Of a DNA stretch of 64,000 nt, positions 39,329 to 46,515 are shown one piece after another (position 1 is the first letter of the stretch; every line of letters begins with the position of its first letter). The notes beneath the pieces are model-generated. The model made no database searches, had not been told where the DNA came from, and saw nothing but the letters and a program-made list of their open reading frames with translations. Source of the DNA: Metarhizobium sp964253915 (GTDB taxonomy: Bacteria > Pseudomonadota > Alphaproteobacteria > Rhizobiales > Rhizobiaceae). A program made the translations under genes and the position numbers. The stretch spans positions 96,051 to 160,050 of the forward strand of contig NZ_CAXUSG020000012.1 in NCBI RefSeq assembly GCF_964253915.1, written 5' to 3'.

Positions 39329-41179
39329 ATGGCGTCACTGCTGGATAAAGCCAAGCAGCAATATAATCGCGGCGACTACAAGATCGCGCTTGCTACGCTG
39401 CGCCGTCTGATCCAGCAGGAGCGCCGCAATGCCGACGCCCATATCCTGACCGCGACGATCCACGAACAGCAGGACAACCGGGAACTGGCTGCGGATTTTT
39501 ACGCTAGCGCCGTGCCGCTGACTGCCAATCTCAAGCGTGAAGTCGGCTTTCGCGCCGCCTCGCATTATCTGGCCGTCGGCCGCAGCGAGAAAGCGCTGTC
39601 GACGCTCCTCGCCGTGCACGGCTTCTTTCCTGATGACCCCGGCGTCAACCACAGCATCTGCTCGATCCTGCGGGAAGCGGGGCGCTACGACGAGGCGGCG
39701 CCGTTTGCCGTTAAGCTTGCCAGTGTCGGCAATGGTTTCGAAAATGCGCTGAACGCCGGCATCGTCCTCTCCGGGCTCGGCCGCTACGAAGACGCCTATC
39801 CGGCACTGCTGAAATCGCAGCAGGAGCGGCCGGACGAACGCCTGGCCGTCAGCGAACTGTTCTGGTGCGCCAGCAATCTCTGCGATTTTCCGGTTGCCGA
39901 CGCCATGCAGGCCAAGCTGGAAGCCGCCTATGCCGCCGAAGGCGACAATGCCGATATCCGCGAAAATGCCTTTCGCGCCCTGACCTGGTCGGGCGACGAG
40001 GCCTACCACGCCAGAACGGCGCGCTTGACGGCGAAAACCCTGCTGCCGCCGGTGGCGCCGAAAGCGGCTTCGGTGGAGCCTGTGCCGGGCAATCGCCGCA
40101 TCCGCATCGGTTATCTGTCTTCGGATTTCCGCGACCATCCGGCGATGACCTTCATCGGCGGCGTGCTGGAGGCGCATGATCGCGACGCTTTCGAAGTCTT
40201 TGCCTTCTGCCACACGCCGGAAAGCCACCGCCAGGGGCCAATGCGTGAAAAGTTCCTGGCCAATATCGAACACTTCGTCGATATCCGTCCGCTCGACGAT
40301 AACCAGTCGGCCGAGCTGATCCGCAGCAAGAACATCGATCTTCTGGTCGATCTGCAGGGGTTCACCAGCGGCAGCCGGGTCGGCATCTTCTGCCGGCGGC
40401 CGGCGCCGCGGCAGGTCACCTATTTCGGCACGCCGGGCAGCGTCCAGGGCGCCGGCATCGATTATGCCATCACCGACGAGATCATCACCCCGGACAGCAG
40501 CCAGCCGCATTACGAAGAAAGCCTGCTTCGGCTGCCGCGCAACTATTTCTGCTATGCCAGCCCTTCCGGCCGGGTGGAGCGTGAAGGCGAGCGCGGCGAT
40601 CACGGCCTGCCCGAAACAGGCGTGGTCTTCAGCTCTTTCAACCAGGCGCAAAAAATCCGCTCGAACGTCTTTGCCGCATGGATGCAGATCCTGCGCCAGG
40701 TCGACGGATCGGTGCTCTGGCTGCTGGAACAGCTGCCGGCGATCCAGAACAACCTGCGGAAACATGCGGCAGACGCCGGCGTCGATCCGGCCCGGATCGT
40801 CTTTGCGCCGCGCGTTTCCATGTCCGCCCACCTACCGCGTCTGGCACAGGCGGATATCGGTCTCGATACGGCCCCCTATAACGGCCACACCACCACCGCC
40901 GATGCCCTGTGGAGCGGCGTGCCGGTCCTCACCTGGAAGGGCACGAGTTTCGCCAGCCGCGTCAGCGAGAGCCTGCTGCGCTCCGTCGGGCTGCCGGAGC
41001 TGGTGGCGGAAGATTTGAACGGTTTCGTCCGCCTGGCGGTCGAACTGGCGCAGGATGGGGCCCGCCTGTCCCGCCTGCGCCAGCATCTTTTTGCCGCGCG
41101 CGACACCGCGCCGGTCTTCGATACGGTCGGCACGACGCGCGCCATCGAGGCGCATTTCGAGCGCATTTGCCGCGCTTAA
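39329..41179 (+). CDS. TPR-containing GT41-like (O-GlcNAc transferase-like) glycosyltransferase
   Basis: A 616-aa cytoplasmic protein. The first 250 residues are helical TPR-like repeats (AKQQYNRGDYKIALATLRRL, LAVGRSEKALSTLL, SGLGRYEDAYPALL). The remainder matches the catalytic half of the OGT/GT41 family: RIRIGYLSSDFRDHPAMTFI, VTYFGTPGSVQGAGIDYAITD, FSSFNQAQKI, and DTAPYNGHTTTADALWSGVPVLTW. Bacterial relatives glycosylate adhesins, flagellins or other proteins; the acceptor is unknown here. The ATG at 39329 follows GAGGG. It ends in a four-base convergent overlap with the ATPase gene. Confidence 0.88.
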   Translation: MASLLDKAKQQYNRGDYKIALATLRRLIQQERRNADAHILTATIHEQQDNRELAADFYASAVPLTANLKREVGFRAASHYLAVGRSEKALSTLLAVHGFFPDDPGVNHSICSILREAGRYDEAAPFAVKLASVGNGFENALNAGIVLSGLGRYEDAYPALLKSQQERPDERLAVSELFWCASNLCDFPVADAMQAKLEAAYAAEGDNADIRENAFRALTWSGDEAYHARTARLTAKTLLPPVAPKAASVEPVPGNRRIRIGYLSSDFRDHPAMTFIGGVLEAHDRDAFEVFAFCHTPESHRQGPMREKFLANIEHFVDIRPLDDNQSAELIRSKNIDLLVDLQGFTSGSRVGIFCRRPAPRQVTYFGTPGSVQGAGIDYAITDEIITPDSSQPHYEESLLRLPRNYFCYASPSGRVEREGERGDHGLPETGVVFSSFNQAQKIRSNVFAAWMQILRQVDGSVLWLLEQLPAIQNNLRKHAADAGVDPARIVFAPRVSMSAHLPRLAQADIGLDTAPYNGHTTTADALWSGVPVLTWKGTSFASRVSESLLRSVGLPELVAEDLNGFVRLAVELAQDGARLSRLRQHLFAARDTAPVFDTVGTTRAIEAHFERICRA

Positions 41180-42351
41180 GCGAGGGCGGCAAGCTCGGCC
41201 GACATCTGACGTAGGCCGATGACCTCGACATCGGATGAAACCGGATAACGATCCTCCCCGGAATAGACGATGAACGATTTTTCCGGCTGGAGATCGGCGC
41301 ATGCGGTGTGGAAGCCCTTGCCGATGGTGACCGTCAGTCCCTTCTTGATCTCGATCGCCCAAGGTGCTTTACGGCCCGGTATTTCCAGAAGGAGATCGAT
41401 TTCTGCGCCCGCTGCGGTGCGATAGAAACTCGCGACGGTCCGCGGCGGCGCGGCCGCAAGCAGATTCTCTATAACGAATCCTTCCCAGCTGGCGCCTACG
41501 ACCGGATGGCCGAGAAGCGTGTTGTGGTCGTCTATGCCGAGCAGCGTGTGTACGAGGCCGCTGTCGCGGACATAGACCTTCGGCGATTTCACCAATCGCT
41601 TGCCGATATTGGCGTGGAACGGCCGCAAGCGTCGAACCAGCAGAAGATCGACAAGCAGGTCGATGTAGCCGGTCACCGTCGGAGCACTGACGGACAGGCC
41701 CATGGCGAGCTTGGAGGCATTGAGAAGTCCACCCTGATTGTGGGCCAGCATCGTCCAGAGACGTTCCAGCGTTTCTGCCGGAATTCGGCCGCCGAACTGG
41801 GCGACGTCGCGTTCCAGATAGGTGCGGATGAAACTCCGGCGAAAGGCGGTGCTTGCCGCATCGGATGCAGCAAGGAAGCTGTCGGGAAAGCCGCCACGCA
41901 GCCACAGGCGTGTCATGTCCTGCGTGCTTCCCACGGCTTCGAGGACATCGAAGGGATGCATCTCGACATATTCGATTCGGCCGGCCAGACTCTCCCCCGA
42001 CTGTTTCAGAAGGTCAACCGAGGCCGATCCCAGAATGAGGAAACGCCCGGTTCGCTTGCCGCGGCGACGCCCCTGGTCGATAAGCCCCCGCAGTTCCTGA
42101 AACAGCTCCGGCAGCCGATGGATTTCGTCGAGGATGACGAGGCGATCCTCATAGGCCTGAAGAAAGAGCGCCGGATCCGCCAGCTTGCTCCGATCGGCGC
42201 CCGCTTCGAGGTCGAGGTAAAGCGCATCGGCCGCGTCGCCGATTTCCAGCGCAAGCGTCGTCTTGCCGACCTGTCGCGGCCCGATAAGGGCGACGGCAGC
42301 CTGGCGATGAAGAGCTTCTCTGACGAGGTGTGCGGCGCGTCGTTCAATCAT
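41176..42351 (-). CDS. DUF4143-type AAA ATPase
   Basis: A 391-aa ATPase of a patchily distributed, probably horizontally moving family. Walker A is GPRQVGKTT (residues 24-32), Walker B is LVILDEIHRLP, and sensor 1 is FLILGSAS. The C-terminal DUF4143 domain has VYVRDSGLVHTLLG, SWEGFVIENLL and a nuclease-like D...EIK core (AEIDLLLEIPGRKAPWAIEIKKG). The E-I-K pattern recalls PD-(D/E)xK nucleases, so DNA cleavage is possible; this is inference. Its start codon lies inside an inverted repeat, and another near-perfect palindrome is just upstream. The role of the family is unknown. Confidence 0.85.
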   Translation of the reverse strand: MIERRAAHLVREALHRQAAVALIGPRQVGKTTLALEIGDAADALYLDLEAGADRSKLADPALFLQAYEDRLVILDEIHRLPELFQELRGLIDQGRRRGKRTGRFLILGSASVDLLKQSGESLAGRIEYVEMHPFDVLEAVGSTQDMTRLWLRGGFPDSFLAASDAASTAFRRSFIRTYLERDVAQFGGRIPAETLERLWTMLAHNQGGLLNASKLAMGLSVSAPTVTGYIDLLVDLLLVRRLRPFHANIGKRLVKSPKVYVRDSGLVHTLLGIDDHNTLLGHPVVGASWEGFVIENLLAAAPPRTVASFYRTAAGAEIDLLLEIPGRKAPWAIEIKKGLTVTIGKGFHTACADLQPEKSFIVYSGEDRYPVSSDVEVIGLRQMSAELAALA

Positions 42352-42393
42352 CCTTGCAATTTAAAAGCGCCGATTTCAATTTGCAAGGATGAT
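42347..42393. promoter_or_regulatory. inverted repeat spanning the ATPase start codon
   Basis: Arms of 13 bp (ATCATCCTTGCAA at 42347-42359 and its complement at 42381-42393) enclose 21 bp. The left arm includes the ATPase start codon. An autoregulatory operator, or an RNA fold that hides the start, would both fit. Confidence 0.55.
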
Positions 42394-42402
42394 GGACAAT
42401 AA

Positions 42403-42441
42403 ACCATGCAAATCGAAAGTGCCACTTTCAATTTGCATGGT
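42403..42441. repeat. 39-bp near-perfect palindrome upstream of the ATPase gene
   Basis: Two 19-bp arms (ACCATGCAAATCGAAAGTG and its complement, one mismatch) meet at a single central base. The shared motif TTTCAATTTGCA also occurs in the neighbouring inverted repeat at 42374-42385. It lies between the stop of the HAD gene and the ATPase start, on the same strand as both. Confidence 0.7.
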
Positions 42442-42450
42442 TGAATTCCT

Positions 42451-43068
42451 TCAGACCTCGATCCCCAGCCCGCGCAGATCCGCCCTCAGCGCATCCGCTC
42501 CGGTAAAATGGATCGCCTCGCGCCAGCCGGCATCCTTGGCGCCGGAGACGTTGATCGCGGTATCGTCGATGAACAGCGTCGCTTCGGGATCCAGCCCGAA
42601 ATTGTCCGCATGCAGATGATAGATAGCGGCATCCGGCTTGATCAGCCCGATATCGCCCGAAACTGTCACGCCACGCGGCCGGTTGAGGAAGGAAAAGCGC
42701 TGCTGCGCCTCGCGAAACGTGTCGGAGGCGAAGTTGGTGAGCATCGTCACGTCGTGGCCCTCGTCGATCAGCCGTTCCATGATCGCGACGCTGCCCTCGT
42801 AGGGATGCGGCACCATTTCGTGCCAGTTCTTGCGGAAGGCGCGGATATGCTCCTCGCGTTCCGGATGGTCGGCGATCAGCAGCGCTTCGGCATCGCCCCA
42901 TGTGCGGCCGCGATCCTGCTCGATGTTCCAGTCGTGGGTGCAGACATTGGCGAAGAACCAGGCGCGCTCGGCATCGTCGGGGATCAGCCGCCGGTAGGGC
43001 AGGCTGGGATCGTAGTGGATCAGCACCTTGCCGATGTCGAACACGATGTGGCGAATTTCCGAGGCCAT
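42451..43068 (-). CDS. HAD-superfamily hydrolase (subfamily IA, YihX-like)
   Basis: A 205-aa phosphatase-like protein. Motif I is IVFDIGKVLIHYDP (first Asp intact, second position Gly-Lys as in the YihX/alpha-glucose-1-phosphatase branch). Motif II is MLTNFASDT, the Lys is in DIGLIKPDAAIYHLHAD, and motif IV is LFIDDTAINVSGAKDAGW. The substrate is likely a sugar phosphate, by family only. It lies 3 bp downstream of mutY on the same strand, so the two are probably one transcript. Confidence 0.87.
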   Translation of the reverse strand: MASEIRHIVFDIGKVLIHYDPSLPYRRLIPDDAERAWFFANVCTHDWNIEQDRGRTWGDAEALLIADHPEREEHIRAFRKNWHEMVPHPYEGSVAIMERLIDEGHDVTMLTNFASDTFREAQQRFSFLNRPRGVTVSGDIGLIKPDAAIYHLHADNFGLDPEATLFIDDTAINVSGAKDAGWREAIHFTGADALRADLRGLGIEV

Positions 43069-43071
43069 GGT

Positions 43072-44172
43072 CTATCCCTGTCGTCTGGATTTGAATGCGT
43101 CGGGAATAGCCTGGGCGATGACTTTTTTCATGACGGTCGGCAGGGCTTCCTGGTCAAGATTTGCAACGGCACGCCACCATCCGTCATTGCGCTCCCGCCG
43201 CTCGATCCGGGCGCTGTAGACGGAAAGCCTCAACTCGAAATGGGTGAAGACATGCACGATGGAACCCTTCGCCTGCCATACGGCGGGGAAGGGGGCGGCC
43301 TCGGCCGAGGTCTCGCCGTCGACGCGCGCCGTCCAGCCGGTGGTTGGCACTTCCGTCATGCCGCCGAGCAGGCCCTCCTCTTGGCGGCGGCGCAGGAAGA
43401 TGTTTTCGTTCTCGTCGATGCCAACGAAGGCAGCGCCACGGCGAACGGGCTTTTCCTTCTTTGCCGCCTTGACCGGAAAGGTTTCGGGATCGTGCCCGGC
43501 CAGCGCCCGACAGTCCTCCCTGAGCGGACAGAGGGCGCAGGCGGGGCGTTTTGGCGTACAGATCGTCGCGCCGAGATCCATCATCGCCTGGGCGAAATCG
43601 CCCGGCCTGTCCTCAGGCGTGATCTCGGCAACATTGGCGCGGATCAGCGGTTTTGCCGCCGGGAGCGGCGTATCGATGGCGTAGAGCCTCGACACCACCC
43701 GCTCGACATTGCCGTCCATGACGGCAGCCCTCGCGTTGAAGGCGATCGCGGCAACGGCGGCGGCCGTATAATCGCCGATGCCGGGCAGGGATTTCAGGCC
43801 ATCCTCTGTTCGTGGGAAAACCCCGCCATGCAGCCGGGCGACAGCCTCGGCGCATTTCTTCAGGTTGCGCGCCCGGGCATAATAACCGAGGCCCGCCCAC
43901 GCCGTCATCACCGCTTCGGACGGCGCGTCGGCAAGGTCGTTGACCGTCGGCCACAGGTCGAGAAACTTGGCGAAATAGGGTTTGACCGCCTGGACGGTGG
44001 TCTGCTGCAGCATCACCTCGGAGAGCCAGATGTGATAGGGATCGGCCTTCACGCCGCGCCGCGCCATGGCCGGCGAAATCCGCCACGGCAATTCCCGATG
44101 GTGGCGGTCGTACCATTCGAGCAGTTTCTTTGCGAGGGTGAACTGTGCTATGGGCGGGGAATCTGTTTGCAT
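43072..44172 (-). CDS. mutY: A/G-specific adenine glycosylase
   Basis: Removes adenine mispaired with 8-oxoguanine or guanine. The catalytic Glu is in WLSEVMLQQTTV, the helix-hairpin-helix plus Asp is LPGIGDYTAAAVAAIAFN...VMDGNVERV, and the [4Fe-4S] ligands C-x6-C-x2-C-x5-C are in CTPKRPACALCPLREDC. The C-terminal 120 residues form the NUDIX-like domain that reads 8-oxoG. The ATG at 44170-44172 (MQTDSPPIAQF) gives 366 aa; an extension to 44247 would overlap the divergent glycosyltransferase gene. Confidence 0.95.
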   Translation of the reverse strand: MQTDSPPIAQFTLAKKLLEWYDRHHRELPWRISPAMARRGVKADPYHIWLSEVMLQQTTVQAVKPYFAKFLDLWPTVNDLADAPSEAVMTAWAGLGYYARARNLKKCAEAVARLHGGVFPRTEDGLKSLPGIGDYTAAAVAAIAFNARAAVMDGNVERVVSRLYAIDTPLPAAKPLIRANVAEITPEDRPGDFAQAMMDLGATICTPKRPACALCPLREDCRALAGHDPETFPVKAAKKEKPVRRGAAFVGIDENENIFLRRRQEEGLLGGMTEVPTTGWTARVDGETSAEAAPFPAVWQAKGSIVHVFTHFELRLSVYSARIERRERNDGWWRAVANLDQEALPTVMKKVIAQAIPDAFKSRRQG

Positions 44173-44191
44173 TGGGGCCTGAGAAAAAAGA

Positions 44192-45034
44192 ATGACGCTG
44201 CACGAGTCAAGCCAGCCTTCCCCGCTCTCGCCCGAAAGCTTCGACATGCCGCCTCAAGAGTTGCCCGTCTACGTCGTCAACATCGATCGTGCCGCTGCCC
44301 GTATGGCGGCGCTACGGGCTGTTGCCGAGACCCATGGCGTCGTTCTGGAGCGGGTCGCCGGCGTCGACGGCACGCTGCTTGCCAAGGCGGACCGGGTCGA
44401 TGTCGACGAAGACCAGTTCTACACCTGGAACGGCCGGCCGATGCTGCCCGGCGAATATGGCTGCTACCGCAGTCACCTGCTGGCCTTCGAGCGGCTGGTG
44501 GCGAGCGGCGAACCGGCGGCGATCGTCGTCGAAGACGATATTGCCTTCGACGGCGGTTTCCTGCGCCGCGCCCGCGCGCTTCTGGATGCTTTGCCGTCTG
44601 CCGACGTCATCAAGCTGGTCAACCATCGTGCATCGGGTTTCCGGCCCTTCGCGCAGAGCCGTTTCGGCGATCGCGTCGGTCGCTGCCTCTGGGGGCCGCA
44701 AGGCTCGGCGGCCTGCTACCTGATTACCCGCAAAGGCGCGGAAAAACTCCTGCCGACCCTGAAAGTCATCGCCCTGCCGTTCGATGTGGCGCTGGAGCGC
44801 GGCTGGGCGAGCGACGCGGAAATTTTTACGGCTGAAAAGAACATCCTGCCCTTCGGCGACATGCGCGAGGCAACGGTAATCGCCACGCGGGCCGATTATC
44901 GCTCGGTGAAACCGTCGCACTGGCGGCGCCTGCCGGCCTATCTCTTCCGCCTGAAGGAAAGCGTCTCCCGTTTCCTCTATGCACGCCGGCCGGCGCCGAA
45001 GTCCTCTGTGGGAAGCAAGGTCGGCCCCTCATGA
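44192..45034 (+). CDS. glycosyltransferase family 25 (LPS-type)
   Basis: A 280-aa transferase of the LgtB/LpsA family that adds galactose or similar sugars to lipopolysaccharide. The N-terminal pattern LPVYVVNIDRAAARMAALRA, the GEYGCYRSHLLAFERLV block and the metal-binding AIVVEDDIAFD are diagnostic. The later GSAACYLITRKGAEKLLP also fits. It starts 19 bp from the divergent mutY start, and its stop overlaps the next gene (ATGA). The acceptor sugar cannot be read. Confidence 0.87.
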   Translation: MTLHESSQPSPLSPESFDMPPQELPVYVVNIDRAAARMAALRAVAETHGVVLERVAGVDGTLLAKADRVDVDEDQFYTWNGRPMLPGEYGCYRSHLLAFERLVASGEPAAIVVEDDIAFDGGFLRRARALLDALPSADVIKLVNHRASGFRPFAQSRFGDRVGRCLWGPQGSAACYLITRKGAEKLLPTLKVIALPFDVALERGWASDAEIFTAEKNILPFGDMREATVIATRADYRSVKPSHWRRLPAYLFRLKESVSRFLYARRPAPKSSVGSKVGPS

Positions 45035-45558
45035 ACGGCAGGATGCGGGAAAAGCCGGGTTTCAAGAGGAAGGGCGCCCACCAGATCGCCGAGGTCGCCA
45101 ATGGCCTGCTCGATCCCGTGCTCGCCCGCCGCGCCGGCATTTCCACCGCGCTGCTCGGTTCCTGGGACGAGATCGCCGGCGAGGATTTCGCCGATTGCAC
45201 CCGGCCGGAAAAGATCACCTGGCCGCGCCGCGACCATGCCGACGATCGCGGCGGCGGATATCAGCCCGGCGTTCTGACCATTGCATGCGAAGGGGCGAGG
45301 GCGCTGTTTCTCACCCATGCCCAGGGCGAACTGATCAGCCGCATCAACGGCTTCTTCGGTTTTCCCGCCGTGCGCCAGATCCGTATCGTCCAGAAGCCGG
45401 TTTCGGCCGGCCCGCCGCGCAGCCGCAAACCGTTGCCGCTGAAAGGCGAACCCGCCCGCCGTCTGGCAGCGATGATGGACGGCATCGAAAACGACAAGCT
45501 GCGCCAGGCGATCGAGCGGCTGGGAACGGCCGTGCTGTCGAAGAAAACCCGCCCTTGA
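45031..45558 (+). CDS. DciA-like protein (DUF721)
   Basis: A 175-aa protein with the DUF721 domain: LARRAGISTALLGSWDEIAGEDFADCTRPEKITW, then LTIACEGARALFLTHAQGELISRINGFFG. DUF721 proteins include DciA, which loads the replicative helicase in bacteria that lack DnaC, including most Alphaproteobacteria. The mutY-DUF721-dsbA-smc order is typical of rhizobia. The GT25 gene is an addition in front, with a four-base overlap. The C-terminal 50 residues are basic and poorly ordered. Confidence 0.85.
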   Translation: MNGRMREKPGFKRKGAHQIAEVANGLLDPVLARRAGISTALLGSWDEIAGEDFADCTRPEKITWPRRDHADDRGGGYQPGVLTIACEGARALFLTHAQGELISRINGFFGFPAVRQIRIVQKPVSAGPPRSRKPLPLKGEPARRLAAMMDGIENDKLRQAIERLGTAVLSKKTRP

Positions 45559-45738
45559 AGCCTTTGCGTCCGCAGCGGCGCGATTGTTACGAAACTTTCA
45601 TCGAAGCCGCCAACAGCCGGTCACAATTCTTTGAAGAAATCGGCTCGCTCGTGCCTTGTCCGCGGCACCGGCTGCATATATCGACTATGACGGTTTCAAG
45701 CGAACTTTCCGACCATTTCCATCGATACGGGTGATTGA

Positions 45739-46410
45739 ATGCCGACGTCCGAAATGAACATCACGAAGCGCCAACTTCTCGCCGGTATCGCCACCGTTGC
45801 CGTCGCTGGGCCGCTCTTTGCCTCGAGCGCGTTTGCCGCTGCCGAACTCCCCACCGCTGACGCCGATGTCGACATGGCCGAAGTTCTGAAGCCCGGCGCC
45901 CTGCCGGAACAGGCACTCGGCCCGGAAGACGCCAAGGTCACCATCGTCGAATACATGTCGATGACCTGCCCGCATTGCGCCCACTTCCACAACACCACTT
46001 TCGACGAGATCAAGAAGAAGTACATCGACACCGGCAAGGTGCGCTTCATCATTCGCGAATTCCCGTTCGATCCGCGTGCCGCCGCCGCCTTCATGCTGTC
46101 GCGCTGCGCGCCGAACAACGGCTATTTCCCGATGGTCTCGATGCTCTTCAAGCAGCAGGAAGCCTGGGCTGCGGCTCCGGACGGCCGCGAGGCGCTGCTG
46201 CAGATGTCGAAACTCGCCGGTTTTACACAGGAGAGCTTCGAAGCCTGCTTGACGGACCAGAAGCTTCTGGATGATGTGAACAGCGTTCGCGAACGCGGTG
46301 CCAAGGATTTCGGCGTCAATTCCACGCCGACCTTCATCGTCAACGGCAAGCGTTATTCTGGAGACATGTCGGTTGAAATCATGTCGGCGCTCATCGACAG
46401 CCTGCTCTGA
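45739..46410 (+). CDS. DsbA-family thiol:disulfide oxidoreductase
   Basis: A 223-aa periplasmic protein. An unusual N-terminus (MPTSEMNITKRQLLAGIATVAVAG) looks like a signal peptide with basic residues before the hydrophobic core. The thioredoxin fold has the active site CPHC at 77-80 (YMSMTCPHCAHFHNTTF) and the cis-Pro region FGVNSTPTFIVNGKRYSG. It is closer to the DsbA/BdbD group that forms disulfides than to isomerases. It lies 105 bp before smc, with a family A palindrome in between. Confidence 0.88.
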   Translation: MPTSEMNITKRQLLAGIATVAVAGPLFASSAFAAAELPTADADVDMAEVLKPGALPEQALGPEDAKVTIVEYMSMTCPHCAHFHNTTFDEIKKKYIDTGKVRFIIREFPFDPRAAAAFMLSRCAPNNGYFPMVSMLFKQQEAWAAAPDGREALLQMSKLAGFTQESFEACLTDQKLLDDVNSVRERGAKDFGVNSTPTFIVNGKRYSGDMSVEIMSALIDSLL

Positions 46411-46454
46411 TCGTCTTCCGCGATCCGGAGACGGCTGCGTTGCGCACGCAGCTT

Positions 46455-46492
46455 TCCCCTTCTCCCCTTGGGGAGAAGGCGGCGCGCAGCCT
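46455..46492. repeat. family A palindrome between dsbA and smc
   Basis: A single unit (CCCCTTCTCCCCTTGGGGAG plus AAGG) whose right edge is about 25 bp before the smc start codon. As RNA it would form a 10-bp hairpin just upstream of the smc ribosome site. Confidence 0.7.
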
Positions 46493-46515
46493 CCGATAAC
46501 GGGGGCTGCCGGCGC

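Noticed and set aside
41176..42351. Toxin-antitoxin pair involving the DUF4143 ATPase
   Set aside because: There is no small partner gene on either side; the palindromes alone do not support a two-gene system.
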